DNA of 64,000 nucleotides from Abelmoschus esculentus (lineage: Eukaryota; Streptophyta; Magnoliopsida; Malvales; Malvaceae): positions 16,909,501 through 16,973,500 of the forward strand of contig JAUCBN010000014.1 in assembly GCA_035048815.1 (NCBI GenBank). Reading direction: 5' to 3'. Position numbers and translations under genes: made by a program. Below the pieces are notes generated by a model. The model had not been told where the DNA came from, made no database searches, and saw only the letters and a program-made list of their open reading frames with translations. Below are positions 1-11,853 of the stretch, in pieces. Position 1 is the first letter of the stretch. The number at the start of each line of letters is the position of its first letter.

Positions 1-1038
1 ATTTATGAATATTGCAGGGACTAATAACAGAATTGAAATTAAAAAAAAATGTAAAGGTAATGTCCAGGCTACTCTAGAAAGCAAAGCAAGCATCTTGCTC
101 ATTTCCCATTGACTGTGAACCAGCGGAGATTATATCGTAGTCCCGGCTTACCACGTCAGCCGTGATCTCTAATCAATAAAAACTACTCATTTTATCACTA
201 ATCAGTCATATAATTAATATAATTTTCAGAAATTATATTTTTAAAATGACAAATTTTGAGTGGAGATTCATTGGTTAAAAAAATGAGGTAAAGATTAGTG
301 ATGAAGTGGATGGCTATTATTGAATGGGACCACGGCTGACGTGATAGGCCAAGCCTATGATATAATTTCTCGTGAACCAGAGTCCAGAAGTCCATCCATG
401 AAAAATATAAAATTATAATTAATTTTTTTAATAATATTTAAAACCACTTATTAATTTATTGATGGTTTATCTCAATATAATTTAATTATAAAATACAAGA
501 TAAGCTTACATTTGGTTAAATACGGAAAAGATTGGAGTACGAGGTAATATTTAGTTTTAAATTTAATTAAACTTAGATAATTTTTAAATAAAATCTTATA
601 TCATTCCTAGAATATAAATATATAATATTAGAGTTCTCTGTAAACCTCCATTTGTTTTTTCAGGATTTGACCAAAGATAGAAAACCCATATTGAAGTATG
701 ATTCAAAAAAATGTGTTTATGGTGAAATTATCGATTCAGTCCCTCTACTGCACTCACGTTTGGAATTCAATCCATTTACTCTAGTTTGGTATAATTGGAT
801 CCTTTTATTTTATAATATCTTTTAATTAATCCAAATATTCAATAACATCAGTTGTTATGGTTAAAATTATAATCGGAGATTGCATATTTGTGTCCTTCAG
901 CACTAATAGTGGACGTTAGAGATCAAATAAGTAATTTACAGACTTCTGAAACCAGTACCCAGAACACACTTGAATGAAACTTACAACGCTAAAACCAACG
1001 AAATTCACAAATCACAGCAATGATTCCAGCAAAGTTTC
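1..1038. other. Intergenic, AT-rich, with one MITE
   Basis: No supported gene. This is the 3' flank of the beta-glucosidase gene that ends at 1039. It holds one small inverted-repeat element at 124-371 (listed separately). The rest is AT-rich spacer, and the short open frames in it have no recognisable family signature. Confidence 0.6.
124..371. mobile_element. MITE, Mutator-type, family I
   Basis: The left end reads GAGATTATATCGTAG and the right end, reversed, reads GAGAAATTATATCATAG. Both ends carry CACGTCAGCCGTG about 25-35 bp in. The 9-bp sequence GTGAACCAG flanks the element exactly at 115-123 and 372-380, which is a target-site duplication of the length made by Mutator-like transposases. 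About 248 bp, no coding capacity, so non-autonomous. Related copies lie near 13930, 24905 and 61260. Confidence 0.8.
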
Positions 1039-3835
1039 TCAAATGCTGTTGAAATGTTGTCTTTCATGGCTCCCTGGAACATGTTTAGGCATTAAAATCT
1101 TTGGAGCAGTGTGGTTAGCAATGAACTGTTGGTACCAAGTTGCTGATGTTCTTGGAGTTCTCTTGAGAGTGGTGGAATCAACATGGTGAAGTCCAAACCT
1201 AACTGTAAACCCCAATGTCCATTCAAAATTATCCAACAAGGACCACAGGAAGTACCCTCTTATATCTGCTCCTTTCCTGGTTATTTCCATCAAACAATTC
1301 TTGCATAAGAAAAAAAATGTTGCAAATCCTGGGTTTGTTGGCATAATTGACTACAAATATGAAAAGATACCAGCAATTTTTATCTATGAAAAGATTGTTT
1401 TGACCTAAAAAAGGAAACCTTAAAGGTTAAAATGTTTTTAAAATATGGCAAAAAAGGACAATCAAATCAAACTTAGATCATTTTTCGACATTATGTATGA
1501 TTTGTTTGCATTTCCTAAGATGTGTACTGTGGTACTGAAAAATGTTGACAAGATTGGTACCTCAAAGCTTCTGCAATGGCATCCAAGTAGCCACTGATGT
1601 ATTCCACTCTTTTCACATCATTGAGTGACTCTTCAGTAAGGCCTTTATCTGATTTGTCGCTCTCACAGAACCCTAATAAAACAACAGCAATTATTGATGA
1701 AATACCATCAACAAAAAGGTAATGGTTCACTGCTAATGGTAAACACTTTTTGACAGTTCTGTAATTTCAACTCACCATTTTCTGTAATGAACATTGGGAT
1801 GTTATTGTAACTCTCTTTTATGTATGTTATCATCTTCTCCATTCCTTGGGGATAAACATATAGCCAGTCAAGTGCAGTCTACATGATAAAAAAAACAGAA
1901 AATCAGTGTTTTTCCAGGAAAGAAAATCTGGGTTTTGTTTATGGTGGCAGATTTGTTTTAAGTTGCATACCGGTTCACCTATGGAGACTCCATCTTTAAT
2001 TGAAGTTCTTGAAACAAATCCTTCTGTTTTGGAAGTTCCAGTTCCTGGTTTTTGTTCACACACAGAAAACATGCAGTCTCTTATGTAGAAAGAGGTATAG
2101 TGATTGATACCAATAAAATCAAGTCCACTGCTCTTTAGTTTCCCCTGGTCATGATTTGAAAATGCAGGCAAATTAGACCCTACGATTTCTTGCATAACTT
2201 CAGGATATTTCCCCATTATGATTGGCTCTAAGAACCTGCAGCAATAAAGAGAGTCTGAGGCTGAGCAAGCCTTTGAGATTTCTATCAATTGTCTGATTTC
2301 TTACCAGTTCATGTAGAAAGCTTGAGCTCTCTCGGCTGCTTGTTTGTTTTCTAAGGAGTTGCTGATAGGTTCATACCAGGCAGCATTCATAACAATTCCA
2401 ATGCTCCCCCCTTGTTGTTTCTACACAATTGACAAAGACACGTTATGGTTTTGGCATATACTCGTATCGGATATCCAAATCCGAGTTAAGTTCTAATTTA
2501 CCTGGTATTTGGTTCTGTAAACATCGACAGCAGCAGCATGTGACAAGATGATGTTTTGGGCAGCAATGAAAGTCTCTGTTTCAGAATCCCCATTGGTACA
2601 ATTCCCAAATGTTTTTGAACAACGAGAAGGCGGGTAAATCCCTGTTCTATAGCCGCGGATTACTGCTACATTTGGTTCATTGAAGGTAGTCCAGTACTTC
2701 ACCCTGTCCCCAAAGTATTTGAAACATATATCTGCATAATACTTGAAATCTTCCCTGAAAATGTTTAAATTCTTATATTAATTGCAGCCTATCCCCATTT
2801 AAGTTAAATGAAGATACAATAGCAAGACAAATTGCCACTTACTGCACTTGGGAACTTAACCAAGCCCCATATCTGTTTTCAAGTTCTTGGGGAATGTCAT
2901 AATGAGTCAGTGACACAAAGGGTTGAATTCCTGAGATAAAATTCCCGATGATTCTCGTGTCTAATGTATATCTGATACAGATACGGTGATATGGCATTCC
3001 GGAAACATGAAAAAAATACTCGTACCCTACACTTGTATTCGAGTCCGAGTAACATAAATGGGAAGTAGAGGGTGACCTTTAAAGAGAAGGGTGTTTATGA
3101 GGTTGTTGTAGTGCATGATGCCAGCTTTATTAACACTTCCAAATCTTCCCTCTGGATTAAGCCGATTTGAGATTAAGATACTGAAAACTGAAAATCAATC
3201 ATGTCAACCTCATTCAGTTTTCAAGAAAAAAGCACTCACTGGGTAGGATTCTTGCCCATGAAATAGAAAAACGATAGCTGTTGACCCCAATGTGTTGCAT
3301 CAAATCTACATCTTCCTGTTTCAACATCATTAGCTCATGGTCTGTTTTCTAAACTAAACATGCAGGATATTTGAAGAAAATACAGTCTATTTTTTAAACT
3401 ATTATTGCCTCGTATCGATGGTAATGATCAACAGCGATATCTCCATCGCTTCCATCCAATATATTGCCTGTAAAATCCCACATAATATAACTGTTTTGAG
3501 CATCAAAGGGGCAAAGCATTGAAGTTTGTATAATATGAGCAAATGTTACCAGGTTTATGAGTAAATATGTCCCAATTGTTTAGGCCTTTTCCATCACTCA
3601 AGAAAGCTCCTTCAAACTGGGAAAAAACAATGAATCAAACAGAATTGACAGTCCATTTATGACTAAAAACAAATTGATTTCGAACTGTCGAAATAAAAGG
3701 CAAACGAACCTGATAAGATGAAGAGGCTGTTCCGAACAGGAAGTTTCCGGGGAAGGGGGATGCATTTGGATTCCCCTTTAGAGCCAATGGATAACACAGT
3801 AGTGATAAAACTATGAAACAGACTGAGAGTTCCAT
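1039..3835 (-). CDS. Beta-glucosidase, glycoside hydrolase family 1
   Basis: Twelve coding exons read on the minus strand: about 3835-3710, 3616-3550, 3467-3409, 3315-3240, 3151-3077, 2930-2843, 2754-2502, 2420-2305, 2236-1971, 1878-1777, 1674-1559 and 1283-1039, giving about 530 residues, normal for the family. The N-terminus is a hydrophobic signal peptide (MELSVCFIVLSLLCYPLALK), so the product is probably secreted or vacuolar. The acid/base motif TFNEPN is in exon 7 and the nucleophile motif ITENG in exon 10, so both catalytic glutamates are present. SYRFSISWARI and YFLWSLLDNFEW are also typical GH1 blocks. It hydrolyses beta-glucosides by retaining catalysis. The sequence looks closest to the plant BGLU18/BGLU45-47 group (monolignol or phenolic glucosidases), but the substrate is not shown. 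The exon 3 donor is GC rather than GT. Confidence 0.93.
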
Positions 3836-3909
3836 GACAAGAGAATAAAAGCTAAATAAGAAGTCACTAAAGAAAGTTTGGGGTGCCAAGTGACTGATGC
3901 AGGGGGAGA

Positions 3910-3917
3910 TATTTATA
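3910..3917 (-). promoter_or_regulatory. TATA box of the beta-glucosidase gene
   Basis: TATAAATA on the minus strand, 75 nt upstream of the ATG at 3835. This is a normal distance for a plant core promoter with a short leader. Confidence 0.6.
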
Positions 3918-6780
3918 CACACGGAAAAGTGTAAAAGGGAGTGATGACACTGCTGAATTAACGGCAACAGAAATATTGATGTTACTCGGATTTGGCCGGT
4001 GAGTGTTAGATATGAATATGTATTGGACACGAGTATGATAAACTTTTATCTACTTATTCTTGTGTGTGGTTTTGAATGATTTTGAAGAGACATGTTCCCA
4101 TGTCAGCCAAAATTTGTTTGTCTGCAAGGGAAAAGGTGACAATGACAATAGCCTAACGACCACCATTGTCCAATGCCAAACCTTTCACTCTGAAAAGCAA
4201 CTTAGGTTCGGGTAAACTCTTGCTCATTTGCAACTTCGGGTCAGTCAGTCCAGTGTTACTGTTTCTGTTGAAAAATATTTTTGAAAAGTGTTGATTAAGA
4301 TTAACACCTCCTTCCAAGTCGATACAACAGGAACAAATTTGAAACTAGCTAAGGTTTTTCTTCTTGTAAGAAGGTGAGACAATCAAAGGGTGTCTCAGAA
4401 TTTGTTGGCCAAATGAAAAACTTTTTGGCTCTTATGGTCCTCTCCGGTTTCCGTTAAACAGATAAACGGAGGCCAACCATGGTTCACCCACACCGAAACT
4501 GAATCTATGTAGTTAAAAGAGTTGGACAGACATCCATCCAATAATGGAGGAACAGTAAAGTCTGCGCTTGCCAAGAAAACCACTTGTTCAAACAGGGATA
4601 GATGCCAAGTTAACCAACCAGAAAACAGGAACAAAAAAATGATTAAATTGACATAATGATAGCAACCGAAGGTGGGGGATGCAATAAATGTATGATGGAA
4701 ACTCAAAAGACAATATTTATTATAAGAAGAATGACCTACATTGGAAGGGGAATTCATCAAAATATCAAGTAACTTGCAGAAAATTTTTAAAAATTGAATT
4801 TTAAACCTTAATTCTTATTTTATATATTCTAAACCCTAAATCCTACCCCTAATTTCTTAAACATTAATCACAACCCTTAACCGTGAACCCTAAACCCTTT
4901 AATTTAAAACAAGACATGAAAAAAAACATGAGAAAGAATCAGATAATTTAAACCCAAAAATATCACCTTTAAAAATCTTATTTGGCAGCATAGCACTCAT
5001 ATTATATACTCACCAAGATATTTATGACGAGTTTTATATTTTTAATATTTTTAATAGAATTCGTTAAAGGATACATGACGAATTTCATTTAAATTTATTT
5101 TCTTTAATTTTAAAAGAATTCATTATTTATATTAAAATTTATTTTAAATATACGATAAATTCATTTATAACGTCAGAATTCGAACTTTTATTAACTTATC
5201 TACTAAAGCAATTAATTGTTGGTACAACTGATCATGCTTTGAATCGAAAGAAATAAGTCCAGGTTTGTTAAACTTAAACCTGTTAATGGAAGCAAAGCAG
5301 CCGGCATGACTCTTCACAGATTTAAATTTTTTATTTTTAAATTTTATAGTTTAAATAAAAATAATTATATTAGATTATTTTTCATCGATTGAATAAAAGC
5401 AGGGCATGTTTCATTTTCCGAATAGTATTTTCTCTTTGATTTTATTTGATCAAATTAATGGTGAAATGTATCATTATTTGTTTTATTAAAGGTAAATTGC
5501 TTATTTAATACTCAATGTTTACATATTTTTTTGTTTTATTTTTATTTTAATATTTTAATTAAAAAATAACGGTATATTGATTAAAAAATAAAACATGACA
5601 AATATTTATTATTATTTTTTAATTAGTATGACATGTCAAATAAAATCTTAAAAGATTACATATAACATGCTGATTATGAAAAAAATAACGTAACAAATGT
5701 CATTTATGATTTTTTTTCTCGCCGTTAGAATGTCATGTTTAATTTTTTAATCTCTTAATCAATATGTCCTTAATTTTTTTCGACCGCCTATTAGCAAAAT
5801 AAAAATAAAATGTACCTTTACATAAAATTTTATCAAAAATATGTGAGGTTTAAAAATAAAAATACGTGTTAAAATTGGATACTAAATAAATGTTTTATTC
5901 ATCATTAAAAAAGTTAAATCTATTCATGATTAAGAGAAAAAAATTAAAAAAAAAATATCAAACCAATTTCATCGTTAATTTTAAATGTCATGGTATAAAA
6001 AAATTAAAATATAATATAATATTAAATATATTTTTCTCAAAAACATATTTAGATGTCCACGGTATAAACACAAAAATATATGGAGTGACAAATAGATAGT
6101 TTACCTAAAATTATTCAATAATCTTTATGGATGGTATAATGATGAAAAAATATTATAAAAATAATATATTTTATTGATATTATAAAAAATTTATACTATG
6201 TTTTATAATTTAGGTTATAATTATTATGTTTTAAAATAATAAAATTAATAAAAATATATCTGATTTTGTTTAAGTAATTTTTGAGTTTTAATTTTTGTAC
6301 ATGTGATATATTCACTCATCAAAATTAAATATATGACGTAATTGACTCTGAATTAATTAAGATAATACAAATATAATTTATTTTAATTACAATTTAATTT
6401 AAATACTATATTTGCCAACTTCGTACCAATTATTTGATTTAAAGGTTAAGCATCGAACAAATCACTATTTTATTAAATGATATTAATCAGTGATCATTAG
6501 TCTAATGTAACCTAATCATAATCTCCCATTTAAGGAAAAAGAAAAAAAAAAAGAAAAAGGGAAAACGAAAAAGACTCATCTGTTTCTTGTTCGATGCTGG
6601 CGATAAAAAACCTAATTTAATCCTCATCGATTCACCATGGGCCGCAACCCCTAATCCCTTTGCCGTATCTGCTAAGTCTCTATGATACATGTATGGAATC
6701 AGAGAAAATCGAACTTTCGCGGAAAAACCCCTAGAAATTTCTCAATCCCCTAACCCCAATAGCAACAGTAGTAAAACAGC
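3918..6780. other. Intergenic between two divergent genes
   Basis: Divergent spacer between the beta-glucosidase and the PCFS4-like gene. Near 3990-4040 there is a relic of a dispersed repeat (TTGGACACGAGTATGATAA). At 4815-4905 there are scattered CCCTAAA/CCCTTAA telomere-like words. From about 4980 to 6480 the DNA is extremely AT-rich with no gene signal. A run of A/G-rich sequence at 6533-6570 precedes the PCFS4-like 5' leader. Confidence 0.6.
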
Positions 6781-9700
6781 ATGGCCCTATCCAATGAACT
6801 AGCGCAAAAGCAACTGCCGTCTATATCGGAACGGTTTAAGGTTTTATTGAAGCAACGGGAAGATGAACTCATGGTTTCCGGCAGTGTTGCCGATGACGAT
6901 GCGGGGGCAACGCTAACTACGGAGGAGATTGTTCAACTTTACGAGATTGTGTTATCGGAGCTAACTTTTAATTCGAAGCCGATAATTACTGATCTCACGA
7001 TCATTGCCGGTGAACAGCGAGAGCACGGCGAAGGCATTGCCGACGCTATTTGCGCACGGATAATCGAGGTTAGTTAAAATCAGGTTTTCCGTTGTACCTG
7101 CCACGTAGTTTTAACACTTTAGAAATTTATTTGAAATGTATTGCTTTCAGGTTCCAGTAGAGCAGAAACTTCCTTCTTTATATTTATTAGATAGCATTGT
7201 GAAAAACATTGGCCGAGAATATGTTAGGTATTTCTCTACCCGTTTGCCAGAGGTGAGTCAATGGTAATTTTTTAAGAACTTCATTTATTTACTATTAGCT
7301 TGATATTAATTATCTTATTTAGTTAATTATTTTGATTTTCATTCTCTTAGGTATTTTGTGAGGCATACAGGCAAGTTAATCCTAACTTGCATCCTGCAAT
7401 GCGCCATTTATTTGGGACATGGTCTACAGTGTTTCCGCCTTCTGTCCTCCATAAAATCGAGATGCAGTTGCAATTTTCTCAATCGGCGAGCCAACAATTG
7501 TCTTCTGTTACTTCCTTGCAGCCTTCAGAATCCCCTCGTCCAACACATGGCATACATGTTAACCCTAAGTACTTGCGGCAGTTGGAGCAAAAGTCAGGTG
7601 CAGATGGTGTAAGTGATGCAGAACTCTTTCCTTTGTATCTTCTGTTTTATTAGTAGATTATTGCACATTGCTCTATTCTGTAGTTGTATGCACGTGCACT
7701 GTTTAGGATTTAATTCCAAGTCATGATTTTCTTTTGAAAATTTCTTTGAATTAGATACTGCAAGCAGTTATAGATCCTTCTTGGCAGAACCACTTTTGGT
7801 GCTTTAAGAAAAGTGATAACTTAAAGTTGAATTGGATTGTGATCACTTTGTATAGGCTGGATTCTGGAATTATCCGGGATGTAAGGACAATTGATATGTT
7901 AGGATTTCTTTGTGTTAAATTATTTTCTGATAATTAGTTGAAACATCATTATGAGATGAGAGCATAACATGGGCCTGCAGCAAGTGAAAATACAACTTGT
8001 TTTATCTTCTGTCCAATGTTCGGTGAGCAGCATGGTATTGAGTTTTTTAGTTCTAGAATTTAAAGAGAACAATGGAGGTGAAGACAAAGCAAGCAATCTA
8101 TAAGTGCAATTACTTTGAGAAACTTGCAAATCTAAAATCTAATTCTATTGGTACAACTGGGTTATTAACTTATTATTCTGTTTTGAGGGAATGTGATGGG
8201 AAAGGTTTATTGTCTTTTCCACTGTGCTTATATGGTTTTGATGATTCATTTTCCCTTCCTATTCCATTTCAACTTTGTGTTGAGCCTTGTGCTTCTTTTT
8301 CTTGTTAAGTTTTGTTTAAAATGTCTTTGTTTCGACACAAATCAATATGCCTATTGATTAATGTTGTTAGCTTTGACTAGTAAACATGCTGGGAATCTTT
8401 TTAAAACGTATTTTCCCTGTCATTGTATATGCATATAGATATCATATGCTTGCTTTGTACAGAATAGCATCTAAAGTGTGAAATGTTCTTAATCATTGCA
8501 GAATACTCAGCATGTAAGAGGCATGCCTGCTGGTAAAAGAATGTATGGTCAAAAACATACTATTGGATACGATGAATTTGATTCTGATCATACTGAGGTT
8601 CCATCCTCACATGTTGGTGTGCAAAGATTGAGCTCGACTGGAAATGTTGGGCGTACTTCTCTTGCAATTGGAGCTAACAAGCCACAACAGTTTTCATCTT
8701 CCAGAATTTCAAGAACCTTCTCACCATCAACAATTGGATCTGATAGACTTCTATCATCAGAAGTTGATTTGCCATCAGATGATTCTCCCAGAAGGTTTGG
8801 CGAGATAGCCTCTCCATCTCGACCTGCCTTTCTTGGACGTGGAGGAGGAACCATCAGAGATGGGGAAACAAGGGAGTGGCAGAAGAAGCACTTTCATGGC
8901 GATTACCATAATTCTTCCGAAAGTTCTTTGAATGCATACAAGCTTAGTAATGGAAATGAGCGCCAAACACTCAGGGCTTTAATAGATGCATATGGTAATG
9001 ATAGAGGACAAGGAATGTCTAACAGAAATCCTGGACATGTTGAACGACTGGATATAAATGGATTGGGCAATAAGGTGGCTCCAAGATCATGGCAGAATAC
9101 CGAAGAGGAGGAGTTCGATTGGCAACATATGAGCCCAACATTAGCAGATCGAAGGAGCAATGAGTTTTCAGTGTCATCTGTTCCAACTTTTGGAAGTATT
9201 GGAGCAATACCTGCTGGACTAGAATCTAATAGTATGAGTGGTCGCACCCTTGATGATTCTTCAACAATTCCTGAAGATGCAGTTCCTTCCCTGAGTGTAT
9301 GCTAGTTCAACTTTTATATGTTCCCTTTGTTGTTCAAGCATCCTCGTTTAGTATTAATACAACTCAAGATATATATGTACTTGGAAAAGCTTGCTTCTTC
9401 TCCCTCTCTTTTTTTTTTCCTACTTATGTAGATTGGCGGCTATTTCTAGTTTTCTCCACAATTGTTACTTGCTACCACCAACTTCTAACTTAATTTTTTG
9501 TTGCTGATTCAACAATAAAATCTCATAAATCACGAGGATTTGTGTCCTGATGCCCCTGTTTGGCTTTCTATGTTTTTACTTTCTGTTGTTCAGTCCATTT
9601 TGGATTTCTGGACACCATTTTCTTTTACCAATTTATATATTTGCAGTGTCTTTCTTATGTATTTGGCACTTGTGTAGTTGGTTGTTATATTCCATTTTAC

Positions 9701-11853
9701 ATTCACATGTTTTAATATGTTTTCTGCAGTCTGGTCGTGGATTAAATCAGATTCAACGTTCGCGTTATCCGCAGGGTGCTTGGAGTTCCTCATACCCTTT
9801 GTCCCAGTCATCACATCACCTTCATGCCAAAGGAAGAGGAAGGGATTTCCAAATACCCTTTTCAGCTAGTGGTATATCCTCCTTAGGCAGTGACAAAATT
9901 GTCTCTCTTGTTGAGAAATTACCTGAGAGTGGTTCACAATTTGTAAGGTCTCCAGCTCTTGTGCCAAGATCTGCTTCTTCTAGCCTCGATGTTGTTACTG
10001 TTGGAGCTGAGCCAGCCATTTTACCAATGACAACTGGGGTATGGCCTGCTGTAAATGTTCATAAATCTCAACCACCGACTGTACATTCTAACTATTCACT
10101 GCAGCAGCCTGGTAGGAGTCATTTTGATTCACTGAATCCTATCAATGCTGTCATGAATCAGGGTCAAAACAAACATCCATATATGCCTGAAAAGTTTGAT
10201 AGTTTTGAAAGCAAGGATCATAGCTTGACATCGGCGCCAAAATTGCCTGGACAACATTTTGCATTGCAACAGCGAAACTCGTTGCATGGAACTTCTTTGC
10301 AGCCACACTTTCCTCAAGAGGTTCGTGATGGTTTCCTTTCATCATCAACCAGACCTTTACCACCTCGCTTATTGGCACCAACCTTCAGTCGTGGTTATGC
10401 TCCCCAAATGCATGGTGGTATGGCCCCATCTAACCCAATACATGTTGCACAGCCTTCTTTATCGATCCCAAATATGCCCACTGGCACATTACATTTCCAG
10501 GGGGGAGCTATGCCACCTCTCCCTCCTGGTCCTCCTCCGACATCTCAAATGATGTCTGCCACTCAAAATGCAGGTCCACTGCTTCCTAACCAACCTCAGG
10601 GTGGTGCATTTACCGGTTTGATTGGTTCCCTCATGTCTCAAGGTTTGATTTCATTGGAGAAACCAACTCCTATACAGGTACATATTTAGATGAGGTTCTT
10701 CTGTGGTTCTGTATATTTTTTCTGGTCTATGAGATTGGATCTCCATGAGGCTACTTATTTTGTAGGATTCTGTGGGACTAGAGTTTGATGCAGACCTCCT
10801 CAAGATGCGATATGAGTCTTCTATAAGTGCTCTATATGCTGATCTTCCAAGGCAGTGCACAACGTGTGGCCTTCGGTTCAAGTTCCAAGAGGAGCATAGT
10901 ACTCATATGGATTGGCATGTGACAAGAAATCGGATGTCTAAGAACCGTAAGCAGAAACCTTCCCGGAAGTGGTTTGTGAGTGCTAGTATGTGGCTTAGTG
11001 GTGCGGAAGCTTTGGGAACTGATGCGGTTCCTGGGTTTTTACCTGCTGAGGACATTGTAGAAAAGAAGGATGATGAAGAATTGGCAGTTCCTGCTGATGA
11101 AAATCAGAGCATATGTGCATTATGTGGTGAGCGTTTTGATGATTTTTATAGCGATGAAACAGAGGAGTGGATGTACAGGGGGACTGTCTACATGAATGTG
11201 CCCAATGGATCAGTTGAAGGCATTGATAGATCACAGTTAGGTCCCATAGTGCATGCTAAATGCCGGCCAGAATCTAGTGTGGTTTCCCCTGAAGATTTTG
11301 TAGGGTATGATGGGGTATGTATTTTTATTTTTACCCCTAAATTGCATTGCCATATTAGTTTTCCTTTTTGCCAATATATCATCTTTTAGTAGATCATTTC
11401 AGTTATTTCATCATATTCAATTCCATTTTCATTTCAAGCTGAAATGTGATTTTTGTGTAGACCTTGGAAATAAAATATGTGGAATTGAATATTGATTGTT
11501 TTTAGAAGTGAACACTGGATGGGTACTTCTCATTTATATATTTTGACTAATTTGTGGGAGTTTGATCAGTGGTGTGAAGGGATAGGGAGACAAGTTTTAT
11601 CTGGCTTCTTTGTTTTCAGGAATACAGAAATTTACCTTGATTATACTGCATTGAAGTACTTCCTGTTTACTGCAAATATGGACGTGTTTGGGTCATTCTT
11701 ATTTCCTTGCTCTTATTGATAAGAGGATGTTGTGCCAGGCTGAGTTCTGTAAATATATATGTATATATGTACCGTTTTGTCTTATATTTTTCTTCTCGTT
11801 ACTTGCAGGGAAATTCTGAGGACACTAGTAAAAGCAAAAGATTGCGGAGTTAA
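6781..11853 (+). CDS. PCFS4: PCF11/PCFS4-like polyadenylation and cleavage factor
   Basis: Seven exons: 6781-7068, 7151-7252, 7351-7608, 8502-9296, 9730-10677, 10766-11314 and 11809-11853. All junctions keep frame (each exon is a whole number of codons), giving 994 residues. Residues ~30-180 form the RNA polymerase II CTD-interacting domain (blocks LYEIVLSELTFNSKPIITDL and LYLLDSIVKNIGREYV). A long, low-complexity Ser/Pro/Gly region follows. Exon 6 carries the C-terminal Cys/His fingers: a C2H2 finger starting CTTCGLRF and ending in HMDWH, and a second starting CALCGERFDDF and closing with HAKC. In this family the CID binds the phosphorylated CTD and the protein acts in the nucleus in pre-mRNA cleavage and polyadenylation; Arabidopsis PCFS4 affects FCA processing and flowering. 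It is longer than Arabidopsis PCFS4 because of the middle region. Confidence 0.93.

Noticed and set aside
8588..9247. Minus-strand frames within PCFS4 exon 4
   Set aside because: Shadows of the real plus-strand exon, which continues in frame through both neighbouring junctions.
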